A stretch of DNA of 64,000 bases from Bradymonadales bacterium (lineage in GTDB: Bacteria; Myxococcota_A; Bradymonadia; JAFGEP01), in assembly GCA_016931535.1 (NCBI GenBank), contig JAFGEP010000026.1, positions 17,676 to 81,675 of the forward strand. The letters run 5' to 3'. Both the position numbers and the translations under genes were made by a program. The notes beneath the pieces were generated by a model, which searched no databases, was not told the origin of the DNA, and was given only the letters and a program-made list of their open reading frames with translations. Of this stretch, positions 16,574-25,655 are shown in pieces (positions within the stretch are counted from its first letter, which is position 1; every line of letters begins with the position of its first letter).

Positions 16574-17341
16574 GTGAGGATCAGATACGCAGGCAATACC
16601 AATGTCGGGATGAAGCGAAGCCACAACGAGGATAGCCTCTACCTGATGCCATCGATGAATCTCTACCTGGTGGCGGACGGGATGGGTGGCCATAGCTCCG
16701 GTGAAGTTGCCAGCCAGATGGCTGTCGAGGCGATCGCGCAGTTCTTCCAGGAGACCTCCGAAGACGACGAGATCACCTGGCCCTTCAAGATGGACAAGGA
16801 CAAGGAGTACCAGGAGAATCGCCTGATCACCGGCATCAAGCTGGCCAACCGCCGGATCTTCGAGTCGGCGCAATCCCAACCTCGCTACAAGGGGATGGGA
16901 ACCACGGTTGTGGCCGTCTACTTCGCCAATGGGGGCTCCTACGTGGCCCACGTCGGAGACTCGCGCGTGTATCGCATCCGCCGGGACACGATCACGCAGA
17001 TCACCGAGGATCACTCCCTCCTCAACGACTACATCAAGATGAAGGAGTTGACCCCCGAGGAGATCGAGAACTTCCCCCACAAAAACGTGATCGTCAGAGC
17101 ACTGGGCATGAAGGAGACGGTCCAGGTCGACACCCAGTTCGAGATTCCTCAAAATGGGGACATCTACCTGTTGTGCTCGGACGGACTGTCGGGAATGGTC
17201 GACAGTAACAACCTCCTCAGACTGGTCCTGGAAGCCAACCAGGACCTGGAGATGGCTTGCCAGAAGGTGATCGACGAGGCCAACCGCAACGGGGGCACCG
17301 ACAACATCACGGTGGTCCTGGGACAGTACCTCGACGACTGA
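16574..17341 (+). CDS. PP2C-family serine/threonine phosphatase
   Basis: 255 residues from GTG 16574, which has GAGG six bases upstream; TTG at 16556 is an alternative. The metal-binding and catalytic motifs of Stp-type phosphatases are all present: MKRSHNEDS, LVADGMGGHSSGE, GTTVVAVYF, VAHVGDSRVYRI, EDHSLLNDYI, LCSDGLSGMVD and GGTDNITVVL. It dephosphorylates proteins modified by Hanks-type Ser/Thr kinases, of which Myxococcota have many; no kinase gene is in the window. Confidence 0.9.
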   Translation: MRIRYAGNTNVGMKRSHNEDSLYLMPSMNLYLVADGMGGHSSGEVASQMAVEAIAQFFQETSEDDEITWPFKMDKDKEYQENRLITGIKLANRRIFESAQSQPRYKGMGTTVVAVYFANGGSYVAHVGDSRVYRIRRDTITQITEDHSLLNDYIKMKELTPEEIENFPHKNVIVRALGMKETVQVDTQFEIPQNGDIYLLCSDGLSGMVDSNNLLRLVLEANQDLEMACQKVIDEANRNGGTDNITVVLGQYLDD

Positions 17342-17407
17342 CCCCCGCCTGGCCCGCTCCACTCCGCTCCCTCCCGTAGAACGCGACCCTGGGTAGAGGC
17401 TTGCTCT

Positions 17408-18394
17408 ATGGCACGAACCGACGAGGTCACCGGTATCGTCCTGGCCGCAGGCCATGGCCAGCGCCTCCGCCCCCTGACCGACTTCATCCCCAAACCGGTC
17501 CTCCCCTTCCTCAACCGCCCCCTGCTCACCTACTCCCTGGAGGTCCTGTGGCGAGCCGGTGTCCGGCGCATCGGCCTCAACACTTTTCACCTGGGTCGCC
17601 AGGTCCGCCAGGCGGTCGAAACCTGGGCGGCCAACCGCTCCGATCCCTCTCCAAGCATCACTGTGACCGAGGAGGCCCAGCTGATGGGAACCGGCGGCGG
17701 CGCAAGGCAGGTATGGAGCCGTCTGGGTGAGCCCCAGGGCACCTGCGTCGTGCTGAACGGCGACATGGTGGCTGACTTCGACCTCTCCGCGCTGCTGCAG
17801 AAACACCGCGAGACCGGCTGGGCCGCCTCGCTGGCCGTTGCCAGGGGGGGAGAAGGTCGGATCTTCATGGATTCCCACTCCAGCCGGATCCTGGGGCTGC
17901 CTGATCGGTCGGGCACATTCCGTCTTGCTGGCCAGGCGGTCGAGTTCTCCTTCTGTGGGGTCTCCCTGCTCGAGACCAGCGCCATGGCGGTGCTTCCGCG
18001 ACAGCCCGGTTGCCTGCTGCGAGATGGGCTGGCCGGCCTGCTGCGGCAGGGATGCCCGATCGCTGCTCTGCCCAGCGAAGGGGTGCACCGGGACGTGGGT
18101 ACGCCCAGCCGCTACCTTGAGGCCACCAGCGAGATGCTGCGAAGGCAGGCTACCGAGATCGAGACCGAGGGCGTGGACCTTCCCCCGGGCACCGAGCTTT
18201 TGGCTCCTGTCCTTCTGGCCGGTGAAGTACGCCTGATGGGTGCCGCTCGGCTAGGGCCGGTCTGCGTGGCGGGAGGGCAGACCCGATTCGCTAGCGGCAC
18301 GCTGGCCGACCACAGCATCGCCTACGACGCCAGGCTGGAAGGCGACTGCCGATACCAGCTACAGGTCGGCCAGGTTGTACTGCCCCTACTGTGA
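17408..18394 (+). CDS. Sugar-nucleotide pyrophosphorylase-like transferase
   Basis: 328 residues. The N-terminus GIVLAAGHGQRLRPLTDFIP-KPVLPFLNRPLL is the nucleotide-binding signature of NDP-sugar pyrophosphorylases (G-x-G-x-R-L and the KP lysine). GTGGGARQVW and VLNGDMVADFDL hold the conserved gly-rich segment and the metal-binding Asp. The C-terminal end has short beta-helix-like repeats (PPGTELLAPVLLAGEV, LMGAARLGPVCVAGG). Similar proteins activate mannose-1-phosphate, glucose-1-phosphate or N-acetylmuramate phosphate; the substrate here is unknown. GAGG precedes the ATG by about 11 bases. Confidence 0.8.
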   Translation: MARTDEVTGIVLAAGHGQRLRPLTDFIPKPVLPFLNRPLLTYSLEVLWRAGVRRIGLNTFHLGRQVRQAVETWAANRSDPSPSITVTEEAQLMGTGGGARQVWSRLGEPQGTCVVLNGDMVADFDLSALLQKHRETGWAASLAVARGGEGRIFMDSHSSRILGLPDRSGTFRLAGQAVEFSFCGVSLLETSAMAVLPRQPGCLLRDGLAGLLRQGCPIAALPSEGVHRDVGTPSRYLEATSEMLRRQATEIETEGVDLPPGTELLAPVLLAGEVRLMGAARLGPVCVAGGQTRFASGTLADHSIAYDARLEGDCRYQLQVGQVVLPLL

Positions 18395-18631
18395 CGAGCG
18401 CTTGGCGGTTCCAGCCAGCCGCAGGACCATGGCCTCCGCCACCTGGTCAACCAGGATGCGATACTCTCCCGAGTCTACCGCATCGCGCAGCGCTTCCAGG
18501 CGCCGGTCGCGAGGTGTCCGATGGCCTCCTGTCTCCCCCTGGACGGCCGCACCCCCTCCGCCGAGCTCCTGTAGCGCGCAACCCGCCCTGGCTGGCCCTT
18601 TCGGATCATGGCTTTTCTCCTGGTCGTTCAT
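18386..18631 (-). CDS. FlgM-like anti-sigma-28 factor (orphan)
   Basis: About 81 residues from the ATG at 18631, preceded by GGGGAAG; an upstream start at 18700 would give 104. The C-terminal segment RRLEALRDAVDSGEYRILVDQVAEAMV matches the helical sigma-28-binding end of FlgM (pattern R-L-x-x-L-R-x-A-[IV]-x-x-G-x-Y-x-[IV]). The N-terminal part is disordered and Gly-rich, as FlgM usually is. FlgM holds FliA inactive until the flagellar hook is complete. No other flagellar gene is in the window. Its 3' end overlaps the 3' end of the nucleotidyltransferase gene by nine bases, convergently. Confidence 0.6.
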   Translation of the reverse strand: MNDQEKSHDPKGPARAGCALQELGGGGAAVQGETGGHRTPRDRRLEALRDAVDSGEYRILVDQVAEAMVLRLAGTAKRSSQ

Positions 18632-18795
18632 CCCGGTCTTCCCCGCCCTCAGTTCGGCCATGCCGTTCGTTGTCGTCAACCCGAGTTCGCTTGGCATCAC
18701 CTATAACAGATCGGCGGGATCGGGCAGATTCTGAATTCCTCCGGCCAGAGGAGATTGCCGAGTCTGTTCCCGTTGGCGGTCTGGATTGACAGCGG

Positions 18796-19686
18796 GTGAG
18801 GGATACCGATAATCGCCGGGTGCTGCGTGAACTTCTCCAGAGCATGCGTCCTCACCAATGGGTCAAGAACACATTCGTTCTGGCGCCGCTGGTGTTCAGC
18901 CGCAACTTGACCTCCCGCTGGCATGTCCAACGGGCCCTGCTATCTTTGCTCCTGTTTTGCGTCGTGTCGGGGGCGGTCTACATCCTCAACGATCTATGTG
19001 ATCGGGAAAGCGATCGCCTGCATCCGGCCAAGGCAGGCCGTCCCATCGCTTCGGGGCGGTTGTCGGTGAGCCATGCCCGCCAGGCGCTGCTCGGGTTGCT
19101 GGTGCTGGGAATGGTACCGGCAGGCCTGCTGAACCTCCCGTTCGTGGGGGTGCTGAGCGCCTATGTGCTGCTGAATCTGGCCTACAGCTTTTTCTTGAAG
19201 AAGGTGGTGTTTCTCGATGTGGTCGCCATCGGGCTGGCCTTTCTGCTGCGCGTCCTGGGTGGCGCTACGGCCATCGAGGTACCCATCAGCACCTGGCTGA
19301 TCGTCTGCACCTTTCTCCTTTCTCTGTACCTGGCGTTGGGGAAGAGGAAGCACGAGCTGCTCTCGATCCGCGATGCTCACAACACTCGCGAGGTGCTCGG
19401 CCGCTACAACCTGAATCACATCAAGCTGGCCATGGCCGGGGTGGCTTTGGTGACCGCGGGATGCTACCTCGCCTACACCCTGGATCCGATCACCGCCGAG
19501 CACGTGGGAACCGGCGCGCTGGTGGTCACCACCCCCTTCATCGCGATCGGGCTGTTGCGCTTCTACTTTCTGGCGCAACGCACAGGTGTGAGCCGATCTC
19601 CCACCGAGCAGATGGTCAAAGATCCGCTTTTCGTGGCAAACATGTTGCTCTGGGGGGGGATAGTGGTGGTATTGATCTATGCATGA
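18796..19686 (+). CDS. UbiA-type decaprenyl-phosphate phosphoribosyltransferase
   Basis: 296 residues from a GTG start. The opening MRPHQWVKNTFVLAPLVFS and the aspartate-rich prenyl-binding motif NDLCDRESDRLHPAKAGRP are those of the DPPR synthase branch of the UbiA family, with a second motif at LALGKRKHE. Eight or so hydrophobic spans follow. The enzyme joins PRPP to a polyprenyl phosphate; in mycobacteria the product is converted to decaprenyl-phospho-arabinose for cell-wall arabinan. The oxidase/reductase partners (DprE1/E2) are not in this window. A glycan lipid precursor role is inferred. Confidence 0.85.
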   Translation: MRDTDNRRVLRELLQSMRPHQWVKNTFVLAPLVFSRNLTSRWHVQRALLSLLLFCVVSGAVYILNDLCDRESDRLHPAKAGRPIASGRLSVSHARQALLGLLVLGMVPAGLLNLPFVGVLSAYVLLNLAYSFFLKKVVFLDVVAIGLAFLLRVLGGATAIEVPISTWLIVCTFLLSLYLALGKRKHELLSIRDAHNTREVLGRYNLNHIKLAMAGVALVTAGCYLAYTLDPITAEHVGTGALVVTTPFIAIGLLRFYFLAQRTGVSRSPTEQMVKDPLFVANMLLWGGIVVVLIYA

Positions 19687-19707
19687 CCATCGGACCGAGG
19701 ACGCGCT

Positions 19708-22086
19708 ATGTTTCGATTCTCGAAGCTCTACCTCGTAGCTGTCGTTCTGCTCGCCACCTTTCTGGTGATCTTGCTGCAGTTCGGCCCCAAGTTGTTCGAC
19801 AAGGCACTTCGACAACGCCTCCAGACCGAGTCGGACCTCGATCGCAGCGCCTTTGTCCAATGGTTGCAGCTAGTGGACCTGAGACAGCTCTGCTGGACCG
19901 AGGAGATGGCGGTCAACCCCACGGTCTGTGCGTTGACCGAACGGATGGAATGGCAAGATCCCCACATCTTCGCTTCCGGCATCGAGGAGTGGCGAAGGAC
20001 TTTCGGCGGGCAGTTGACCGGAGCAACCGCCCATCAGCGGGATCTCGTGTCCGGTCTGTCCCTGGATGTCCTGGCCATCATCGATGCCAGACGCCAGGTC
20101 AACGGTGCCTACTGGTCGGCTGACTTCGACTCGGCGCAGCTGCTCGGTCTTCCCGAGGTGGAGGCGGTACTTGCTGGCCAATCCTCCAGCCGAGGATTGG
20201 AGCTGTTGGCCGATGGCATCTACTCCATCGCCTGTGCCAAGATCCCGGACGCTGCCGGCGGGATCGGCGGGGTGCTGGTCGCCGCACGGCGGCTGGACCG
20301 GGCGTTGCTTGCGACCTTTTTGTCCGAGTTCAACACCGCCGCCGACCTGGACATCCTCCTGTTTCGGGATGACGGGGGAGTGGTCTGTTCCACTGGCGAC
20401 CGGAACGGGGCGGGAGAAGAGATCCACAGCCGGGCCGAGAACTACCTGGTCTGGCTGGCCGGCAACAACGCCATCCCGACCGATCCGACCCATCCCGGTG
20501 AGGTCCAGGTGGTGGACACCAGCGACCGGGTCGTCGCCATGGTGGCAGGCAGATTGCCCGACAGGGGTGACCGGGACGATACGCGTCCTCTGGGTTTCTT
20601 GCTGATCCGCTCCAACGAGGCGGTTCCGGCGAGCTTCGCTGCTTTCCTCTTCCGTCAGCCGGACCTGCTTCAGCCGTCGAGGGAGCTTTTGATTACCATC
20701 GGCCTGGGCTTGGCGCTGCTGGCCATCGGTCTGGTCATCTTCGGGCTGGAGGGACGGCGCTATCACAAGACCGTGAACCGCTTGCGCAAGCAGATCGCGA
20801 GAGTGACCACTTCGGCTGAAGAGGTGAAGAGCAGCCCTCCTGGCGAAACGCCGGTCCGACGGGCGACGGATGTGCCGTTCGAGACCGGTCCCCAACCCCT
20901 GCCCAGCTCGACCGCCCCCGTCGATATCGAGGAACCCAGGCCAATTTTCGAGCCGGAGCCCGAGCCGCCGCCCAAGGAGCCGGATACGATCCAGGCGGTG
21001 CCCTCCCGCATCATGGGTTCCACGGAAGAAGCCGGGGAACCCCAGCCCCTCTTTGCGTCCGAAAGCTTGTTGGCCGACCAGGACCGGTCGCCCATCACAT
21101 TGACGGCTACCCCTCACCGGATCCTCCAGGAGTCGGTGGATGGGCAGCCTTCCGAGGTTGCAGAACCCATCGCGCTGCCCGCCTTGGAGGAGTCACAAGC
21201 AGAGGAGAGGCGGGGCCTGATAGAGTCGGTTCCGCTTGCGGAGCCGCCCGAATCGGGTGTCGACGAGGCATCCGCCCTGCCGCTTTTGGATCGGTCGGAT
21301 CAGGAAACGACACCGGGTATGCTCGCACTCGAGCCCACTGGGGAGCCGTTGGCTCAAGAACCGCCGCGGTTCGAGGCCTTGGAGGAGCCGCCAGCCATCG
21401 AGCCGCCGGTATCCGGGACCGCATCGGAGCCTTTCCCGTTGACCCAGCCACCAGCTATGAGCCCGCCGATGGCCGATGAGCCGACTGCACAGCCTGCCGG
21501 TGCGACCACCGCCCATGTCCCGCCGAAGGAACCGCTACCACCGGAGGAGCCCTCCTGGACAGCGCCGTCCCTGGAGACGCTTCGCAGCCAGCTCAAGGTG
21601 CAGCGGCAGGTACCCAGACCGCTCGGGACACCGGTGGTGACGACCCCTGTCGGCGAGGCATCGCCCATCCCTCCCCCACCCTTGGCCACGCCCTCGGAGG
21701 AACAAGGGGCGCCGGCCCCTGTCCCCTCCACTGCCGCCCAATTGGCGCCACCCGAACCGACGCAGGGTCCTGCTTTGATGCCACCCGAACCGGCTCCGGA
21801 GGCTGCGGTGGCCTCTCCTTTGACAGCCGCCCCAACCGACGCGGTCTCACCGCCTGGAGGCTCGTCCCTACTGGGTCCGGAAGGGGTGGAGCCGCTTTAC
21901 CAGGAGTATATGCGGCTCAGACAGGAGTCCGGCCAGTCGGGAGGATCCATGACCCTCGATCGGTTCTATGACCGACTGAAGCGCAACGAGGAGCAGGTCC
22001 TCAAGACCTATCATTGCCTGGGGGTGCGGTTCGAGGTGGGTCAAAAGGACGGCAAGGTGGTCATCAAGGCCATCCCGGTTCGTTGA
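19708..22086 (+). CDS. Two-span sensor-like protein with MXAN_5187 C-terminal domain
   Basis: 792 residues. A membrane helix (about 7-27), an extracytoplasmic domain of about 300 residues, and a second helix (LLITIGLGLALLAIGLVIFG, about 328-348) give a Cache/CHASE-like sensor layout. The cytoplasmic part (350-725) is a long low-complexity region rich in P, E and A. The last 65 residues (LYQEYMRLRQESGQSGGSMT, FYDRLKRNEEQVLKTYHC, VRFEVGQKDGKVVIKA) match the MXAN_5187 C-terminal domain known from Myxococcota. There is no HAMP, kinase or methyl-accepting domain, so how a signal would leave is unclear. The gene follows the UbiA gene by 21 bases. Confidence 0.7.
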   Translation: MFRFSKLYLVAVVLLATFLVILLQFGPKLFDKALRQRLQTESDLDRSAFVQWLQLVDLRQLCWTEEMAVNPTVCALTERMEWQDPHIFASGIEEWRRTFGGQLTGATAHQRDLVSGLSLDVLAIIDARRQVNGAYWSADFDSAQLLGLPEVEAVLAGQSSSRGLELLADGIYSIACAKIPDAAGGIGGVLVAARRLDRALLATFLSEFNTAADLDILLFRDDGGVVCSTGDRNGAGEEIHSRAENYLVWLAGNNAIPTDPTHPGEVQVVDTSDRVVAMVAGRLPDRGDRDDTRPLGFLLIRSNEAVPASFAAFLFRQPDLLQPSRELLITIGLGLALLAIGLVIFGLEGRRYHKTVNRLRKQIARVTTSAEEVKSSPPGETPVRRATDVPFETGPQPLPSSTAPVDIEEPRPIFEPEPEPPPKEPDTIQAVPSRIMGSTEEAGEPQPLFASESLLADQDRSPITLTATPHRILQESVDGQPSEVAEPIALPALEESQAEERRGLIESVPLAEPPESGVDEASALPLLDRSDQETTPGMLALEPTGEPLAQEPPRFEALEEPPAIEPPVSGTASEPFPLTQPPAMSPPMADEPTAQPAGATTAHVPPKEPLPPEEPSWTAPSLETLRSQLKVQRQVPRPLGTPVVTTPVGEASPIPPPPLATPSEEQGAPAPVPSTAAQLAPPEPTQGPALMPPEPAPEAAVASPLTAAPTDAVSPPGGSSLLGPEGVEPLYQEYMRLRQESGQSGGSMTLDRFYDRLKRNEEQVLKTYHCLGVRFEVGQKDGKVVIKAIPVR

Positions 22087-22118
22087 TCGCGCTCCCGTCG
22101 AACGGACGGCCCATCCCA

Positions 22119-22149
22119 GATCCGCCCGCTGGCGGGGAGGCTCCGGATC
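22119..22149. terminator. Bidirectional hairpin between convergent genes
   Basis: Outer arms GATCCG (22119-22124) and CGGATC (22144-22149), with an inner stem CCCG (22125-22128) and CGGG (22133-22136). It lies between the 3' ends of the sensor-like gene and tlyA. No U-tract is present on either strand. Confidence 0.4.
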
Positions 22150-22155
22150 GCGGGC

Positions 22156-22908
22156 CTACCCGTGGTCGGTTCGTGTAAACCAGACCAGGCATTCCAGGTT
22201 CCCCTTGGGACCAGCGATGGGAGAGTCCATCCTGGCTCGTTCTTGCAGACCCAGAGAGGTCAGACGGCCGATCGCCCTGGCGATCACCGCCTGGCGCACC
22301 TCGGGATCCCGGATGACCCCTCCTTTCCCGACCTCGGCAACGGTCGCCTCGAACTGGGGCTTGACCAGCATCACCAGGTCCGCGGCCGGTGTGAGCAGGG
22401 GGAGCACGGCGGGAACCACCTTGTCCAGAGAGATGAAGGCGAGGTCGAAGACGGCCAGGTCACAGCGCTCACAGAGGTCGTCGGTGGTCAGATATCGGGC
22501 ATTTCGCCGTTCCATGACCACCACCCGGCTATCCTGCCGCAGGGACCAGTGCAGCTGTCCGTACCCCACATCGACGGCGTACACCCTGGCGGCGCCGCGT
22601 TGCAGGAGGCAATCGGTGAACCCGCCGGTGGAGGCGCCAATATCCAGTGCCACCCGGCCGTTGACATCGATTCCAAAGCCGGCCAGAGCGGCCTCGAGCT
22701 TCAATCCACCCCGGGAAACAAAAGAGTCGGGCTGAACCGCTAGTTCCAGCCGAGCCTCCTCGGAAAACCGGGTTCCCGCCTTGGTGACGACCTGGCCGTC
22801 CACTTGGATCTGGCCGGCCATGATCAACCCGGATGCCCGGGATCGGGACTCGGCCAGACCGCGTTCGACCACGAGAATATCCAATCGTTTCAACTTGTTG
22901 TGACCCAA
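22156..22908 (-). CDS. tlyA: TlyA-type rRNA 2'-O-methyltransferase
   Basis: 250 residues from TTG 22908, which has AAGGGG upstream; TTG 22893 is an alternative. An N-terminal S4 RNA-binding domain (RLDILVVERGLAESRSRASG, about 7-65) is followed by an FtsJ-like methyltransferase with the SAM-binding motif ALDIGASTGGFTDCLLQRGA and the catalytic-region sequences VYAVDVGYGQLHW and LVMLVKPQFE. TlyA methylates cytidines in 16S and/or 23S rRNA (hemolysin A family). It is divergent from the response-regulator gene; the two starts are only about 60 bases apart. Confidence 0.9.
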   Translation of the reverse strand: MGHNKLKRLDILVVERGLAESRSRASGLIMAGQIQVDGQVVTKAGTRFSEEARLELAVQPDSFVSRGGLKLEAALAGFGIDVNGRVALDIGASTGGFTDCLLQRGAARVYAVDVGYGQLHWSLRQDSRVVVMERRNARYLTTDDLCERCDLAVFDLAFISLDKVVPAVLPLLTPAADLVMLVKPQFEATVAEVGKGGVIRDPEVRQAVIARAIGRLTSLGLQERARMDSPIAGPKGNLECLVWFTRTDHG

Positions 22909-22930
22909 GTGGCCCCTTTCCGGCTGGCTG

Positions 22931-22959
22931 TTGACGCCCTTTTTGGCGGGGAGTATGGT
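22931..22959 (+). promoter_or_regulatory. Promoter of a probable leaderless response-regulator mRNA
   Basis: A -35 TTGACG (22931-22936) and a -10 TATGGT (22954-22959) lie 17 bases apart, a good sigma-70-type match. Transcription would begin near 22966, only about four bases before the ATG at 22970, and no ribosome-binding site is present, so the transcript is probably leaderless. Confidence 0.55.
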
Positions 22960-22969
22960 ACCGCCCGCC

Positions 22970-23350
22970 ATGGCAGCCAAGATTATCATAGTGGACGATG
23001 ATCGCGAGGTGCGGGAGATGCTCCAGGTTGCCCTCGAAGCGGAAGGTTTCGAGGTGGGCCTGGCCGCCAACGGCCTGCGATTGATCAGCTCTTTGCATGT
23101 GGACAAGCCCGATCTGATCCTGCTGGATGTCATGATGTCCTGGATCGACGGCTTCGAGCTCTGTCGGGCCATCAAACAGAACGAGGAGTTTCGCCACATC
23201 CCGGTGGTCTTCATATCGGCCAAGCGCATGCCCGAGGACATCCAGCGCGGGATCGAGCTGGGCGCCGCCGACTACTTCACCAAGCCGGTGGATCTGGAGG
23301 TGCTGGTGAAGAGGATCCGGGAGATCGTGGGTGAGCAAGGGAAAAGCTGA
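22970..23350 (+). CDS. Single-domain response regulator
   Basis: 126 residues, a stand-alone CheY-like receiver. The acidic pocket DDD (near 9-11), the phosphoacceptor Asp in LILLDVMMSW (about 54), Ser in VFISAKRMPED and Lys in TKPVDLEVL are all present. It has no output domain, so it must signal through a partner. Upstream and downstream genes (tlyA, glgP) do not identify its kinase. Confidence 0.9.
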   Translation: MAAKIIIVDDDREVREMLQVALEAEGFEVGLAANGLRLISSLHVDKPDLILLDVMMSWIDGFELCRAIKQNEEFRHIPVVFISAKRMPEDIQRGIELGAADYFTKPVDLEVLVKRIREIVGEQGKS

Positions 23351-23530
23351 GAAGCTCAGGGCAGAGGACGCCCCCCAACACAATCGAACCAGGAAGGGAG
23401 GGAAGGACGATCGGCCCGTAGCGTACAGCTCTTGCCCTGACGACCCGGGCATCGAACGGCTGTCTGCTGCTTGCCCACGGCCGTCAGCCAGACCAACAAC
23501 TTACCACCACACCCCTGATTGCGGAGAACC

Positions 23531-25630
23531 ATGTCAGCACTCTGGAACGGACTGGACAAGCTAGCACATAACTTCTGGTGGAGCTGGGATGCCCAAGCGA
23601 CCCACTTGTTTCGGCAACTCGATCCCGAGGTGTGGGAGGCATCCGGCCACAGCGCCATCGCCATCCTGGATACCCTGGGGGAAGAGGCCACGCTTCAGCG
23701 TCTTCGGGATTCGGACATGGTCGGTCAGGCCGAAGAGGTTCTGGCTCGACTGCAAAGCTACCTGGAGTGCAAGGAGCCCTGGAAGGCGAGCGAAATCCAG
23801 GTTCCCCCAGAGTCCGGCCCGGTGGCCTACTTTTGTGCCGAGTACGGCATCCAGGAGTCGCTGCGCATCTATGCGGGTGGACTGGGGATCCTGGCCGGGG
23901 ATCACTGCAAGAGCGCCAGTGATCTGGGAATTCCGCTGGTGGCCGTGGGCCTGGCCTACCGGGAAGGCTACTTCACCCAGCTCATCGATCCGGATGGACG
24001 CCAGCAGGCCTACTACGGGCGCAGCGACTTCGAGCGGATGGCGCTGGAGCCGGTGTGTGACGGATCGGGACGGTTCGAGACCCTGTCGGTCCCCATGGAC
24101 GGCGGGGAGGTGATCTTCTGCATGTGGCGCACCCAGATCGGCCGAGTCGAGATGATCCTCTTGGATACCCTGCTATTCCAGAATAGCAGCAGCGATCGGG
24201 CGCTGACCTTGCGTTTGTACGGGGGCATGGGCGATACCCGGATCCGGCAGGAGATGCTGCTGGGGATCGGGGGCATGAAAGCCTTGCGCTTTCTGGGGTA
24301 CCAGCCCTCGGTGTTCCACATGAACGAGGGGCACACCGCCTTTTTGACCCTGGAGCGCCTGCGGGAGAAGGTGACGGAAGGCAAGAGCATCGAGACCGCC
24401 ATGGAGGAGGTCCGCCAGTCCTGCCTGTTCACCACCCACACGCCGGTGCCGGCGGGCCACGACCGCTTTGCGCCCGACCTGGTCGAGCGGCACCTGGGCT
24501 GGCTTCGCCAGGAGCTGGGGATGGATCGCCAGACGTTCGAGGGGTTGGGCCGAGTCAATCCGCAGGATCCAGGCGAGACCTTCTGCATGACGGTGCTGGC
24601 GTTGAAGCTGTCCCGCGGAGCCAACGGCGTGTCCGCCCTTCACGGAGATGTGAGCCGGCGGATGTGGCACTCCTTGTGGCCCAACCAGGAGGTAGACCAG
24701 GTCCCCATCGGTCACATCACCAACGGCGTCCATATCGAGACCTGGATCGCCTCGGAGATGCGGGAGCTCTTGGATAGCCACCTGGGGGTCGAATGGCGGC
24801 AAAAGCCCTGGGATCCGAAGGTCTGGGAACGGGTGGAGAGCATCCCCGATTCACTCCTGTGGGCGGTGCATTGCCTGTTGAAAACCCGGCTGGTCAAGTA
24901 TGCCCGCGAGAGCGAGCTGAATGAGTATCTGCGACATCACAAGCGCGGAGCGCTGGTGGTGGAGCACCTGCTCGATCCCGATGCCCTGACTATCGGCTTT
25001 GCCCGCCGTTTCGCAACCTACAAGCGGGGAGACCTGATCTTCCGCGACCTCGATCGGGCCCGCCGCCTGTTCACCAACCCGGACCGGCCCGTCCAGATCC
25101 TCTTCTCGGGTAAGGCCCATCCCCAGGATTTTGGAGGGGGAGAGATCATTCGACGGGTCGTGGCCGCTGCCAATGATCCGATGCTGGGCGATCACGTGAC
25201 CTTCATCCCCAACTACGGAATCGAGGTGGCGCGCCTGCTGGTGCAAGGGGTGGATGTGTGGCTCAACACCCCCCGCAGACCCCGAGAAGCCAGCGGGACC
25301 AGCGGCCAGAAGGTGCCGCTGAACGGCGGCATCAACATCAGTACGGTGGATGGCTGGTGGTGCGAGGGGTTCAACGGAAAAAACGGCTGGAATATCGGCG
25401 ATCCCCATCGCTCCTACTCCTCGGAGTGGGATCACGACCAGCAGGACCACGAGTCGCTGATGCGCATCCTGGAGCACGAGATCATCCCGCTCTACTACGA
25501 TCGGGATGCCGATGGTCTACCCAAGAAATGGATCGCCATGATGAAGGAATCACTGCGCTCCGTCGGGCAAGCCTTCAGCTCGCACCGGATGGTCCGCGAC
25601 TACGCCACCCGATACTACTGGCCCACCTGA
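23531..25630 (+). CDS. glgP: Alpha-glucan phosphorylase
   Basis: 699 residues, the compact GT35 type found in Thermotoga and actinobacteria rather than the 800-residue E. coli type. It releases glucose-1-phosphate from glycogen or maltodextrin using phosphate and pyridoxal phosphate. Evidence: FCAEYGIQESLRIYAGGLGI, LAGDHCKSASDLG, VFHMNEGHTAFLTLE, VLFSGKAHP-type QILFSGKAHPQDFGG and the PLP-site sequence EASGTSGQKVPLNGGIN with the Schiff-base Lys. The ATG at 23531 follows GCGGAGAACC. It is the likely cytoplasmic end point for sugars brought in by the importer at 46833-52027. Confidence 0.93.
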   Translation: MSALWNGLDKLAHNFWWSWDAQATHLFRQLDPEVWEASGHSAIAILDTLGEEATLQRLRDSDMVGQAEEVLARLQSYLECKEPWKASEIQVPPESGPVAYFCAEYGIQESLRIYAGGLGILAGDHCKSASDLGIPLVAVGLAYREGYFTQLIDPDGRQQAYYGRSDFERMALEPVCDGSGRFETLSVPMDGGEVIFCMWRTQIGRVEMILLDTLLFQNSSSDRALTLRLYGGMGDTRIRQEMLLGIGGMKALRFLGYQPSVFHMNEGHTAFLTLERLREKVTEGKSIETAMEEVRQSCLFTTHTPVPAGHDRFAPDLVERHLGWLRQELGMDRQTFEGLGRVNPQDPGETFCMTVLALKLSRGANGVSALHGDVSRRMWHSLWPNQEVDQVPIGHITNGVHIETWIASEMRELLDSHLGVEWRQKPWDPKVWERVESIPDSLLWAVHCLLKTRLVKYARESELNEYLRHHKRGALVVEHLLDPDALTIGFARRFATYKRGDLIFRDLDRARRLFTNPDRPVQILFSGKAHPQDFGGGEIIRRVVAAANDPMLGDHVTFIPNYGIEVARLLVQGVDVWLNTPRRPREASGTSGQKVPLNGGINISTVDGWWCEGFNGKNGWNIGDPHRSYSSEWDHDQQDHESLMRILEHEIIPLYYDRDADGLPKKWIAMMKESLRSVGQAFSSHRMVRDYATRYYWPT

Positions 25631-25655
25631 ATGCCCGACAGCGCCTGGCTCCCCT

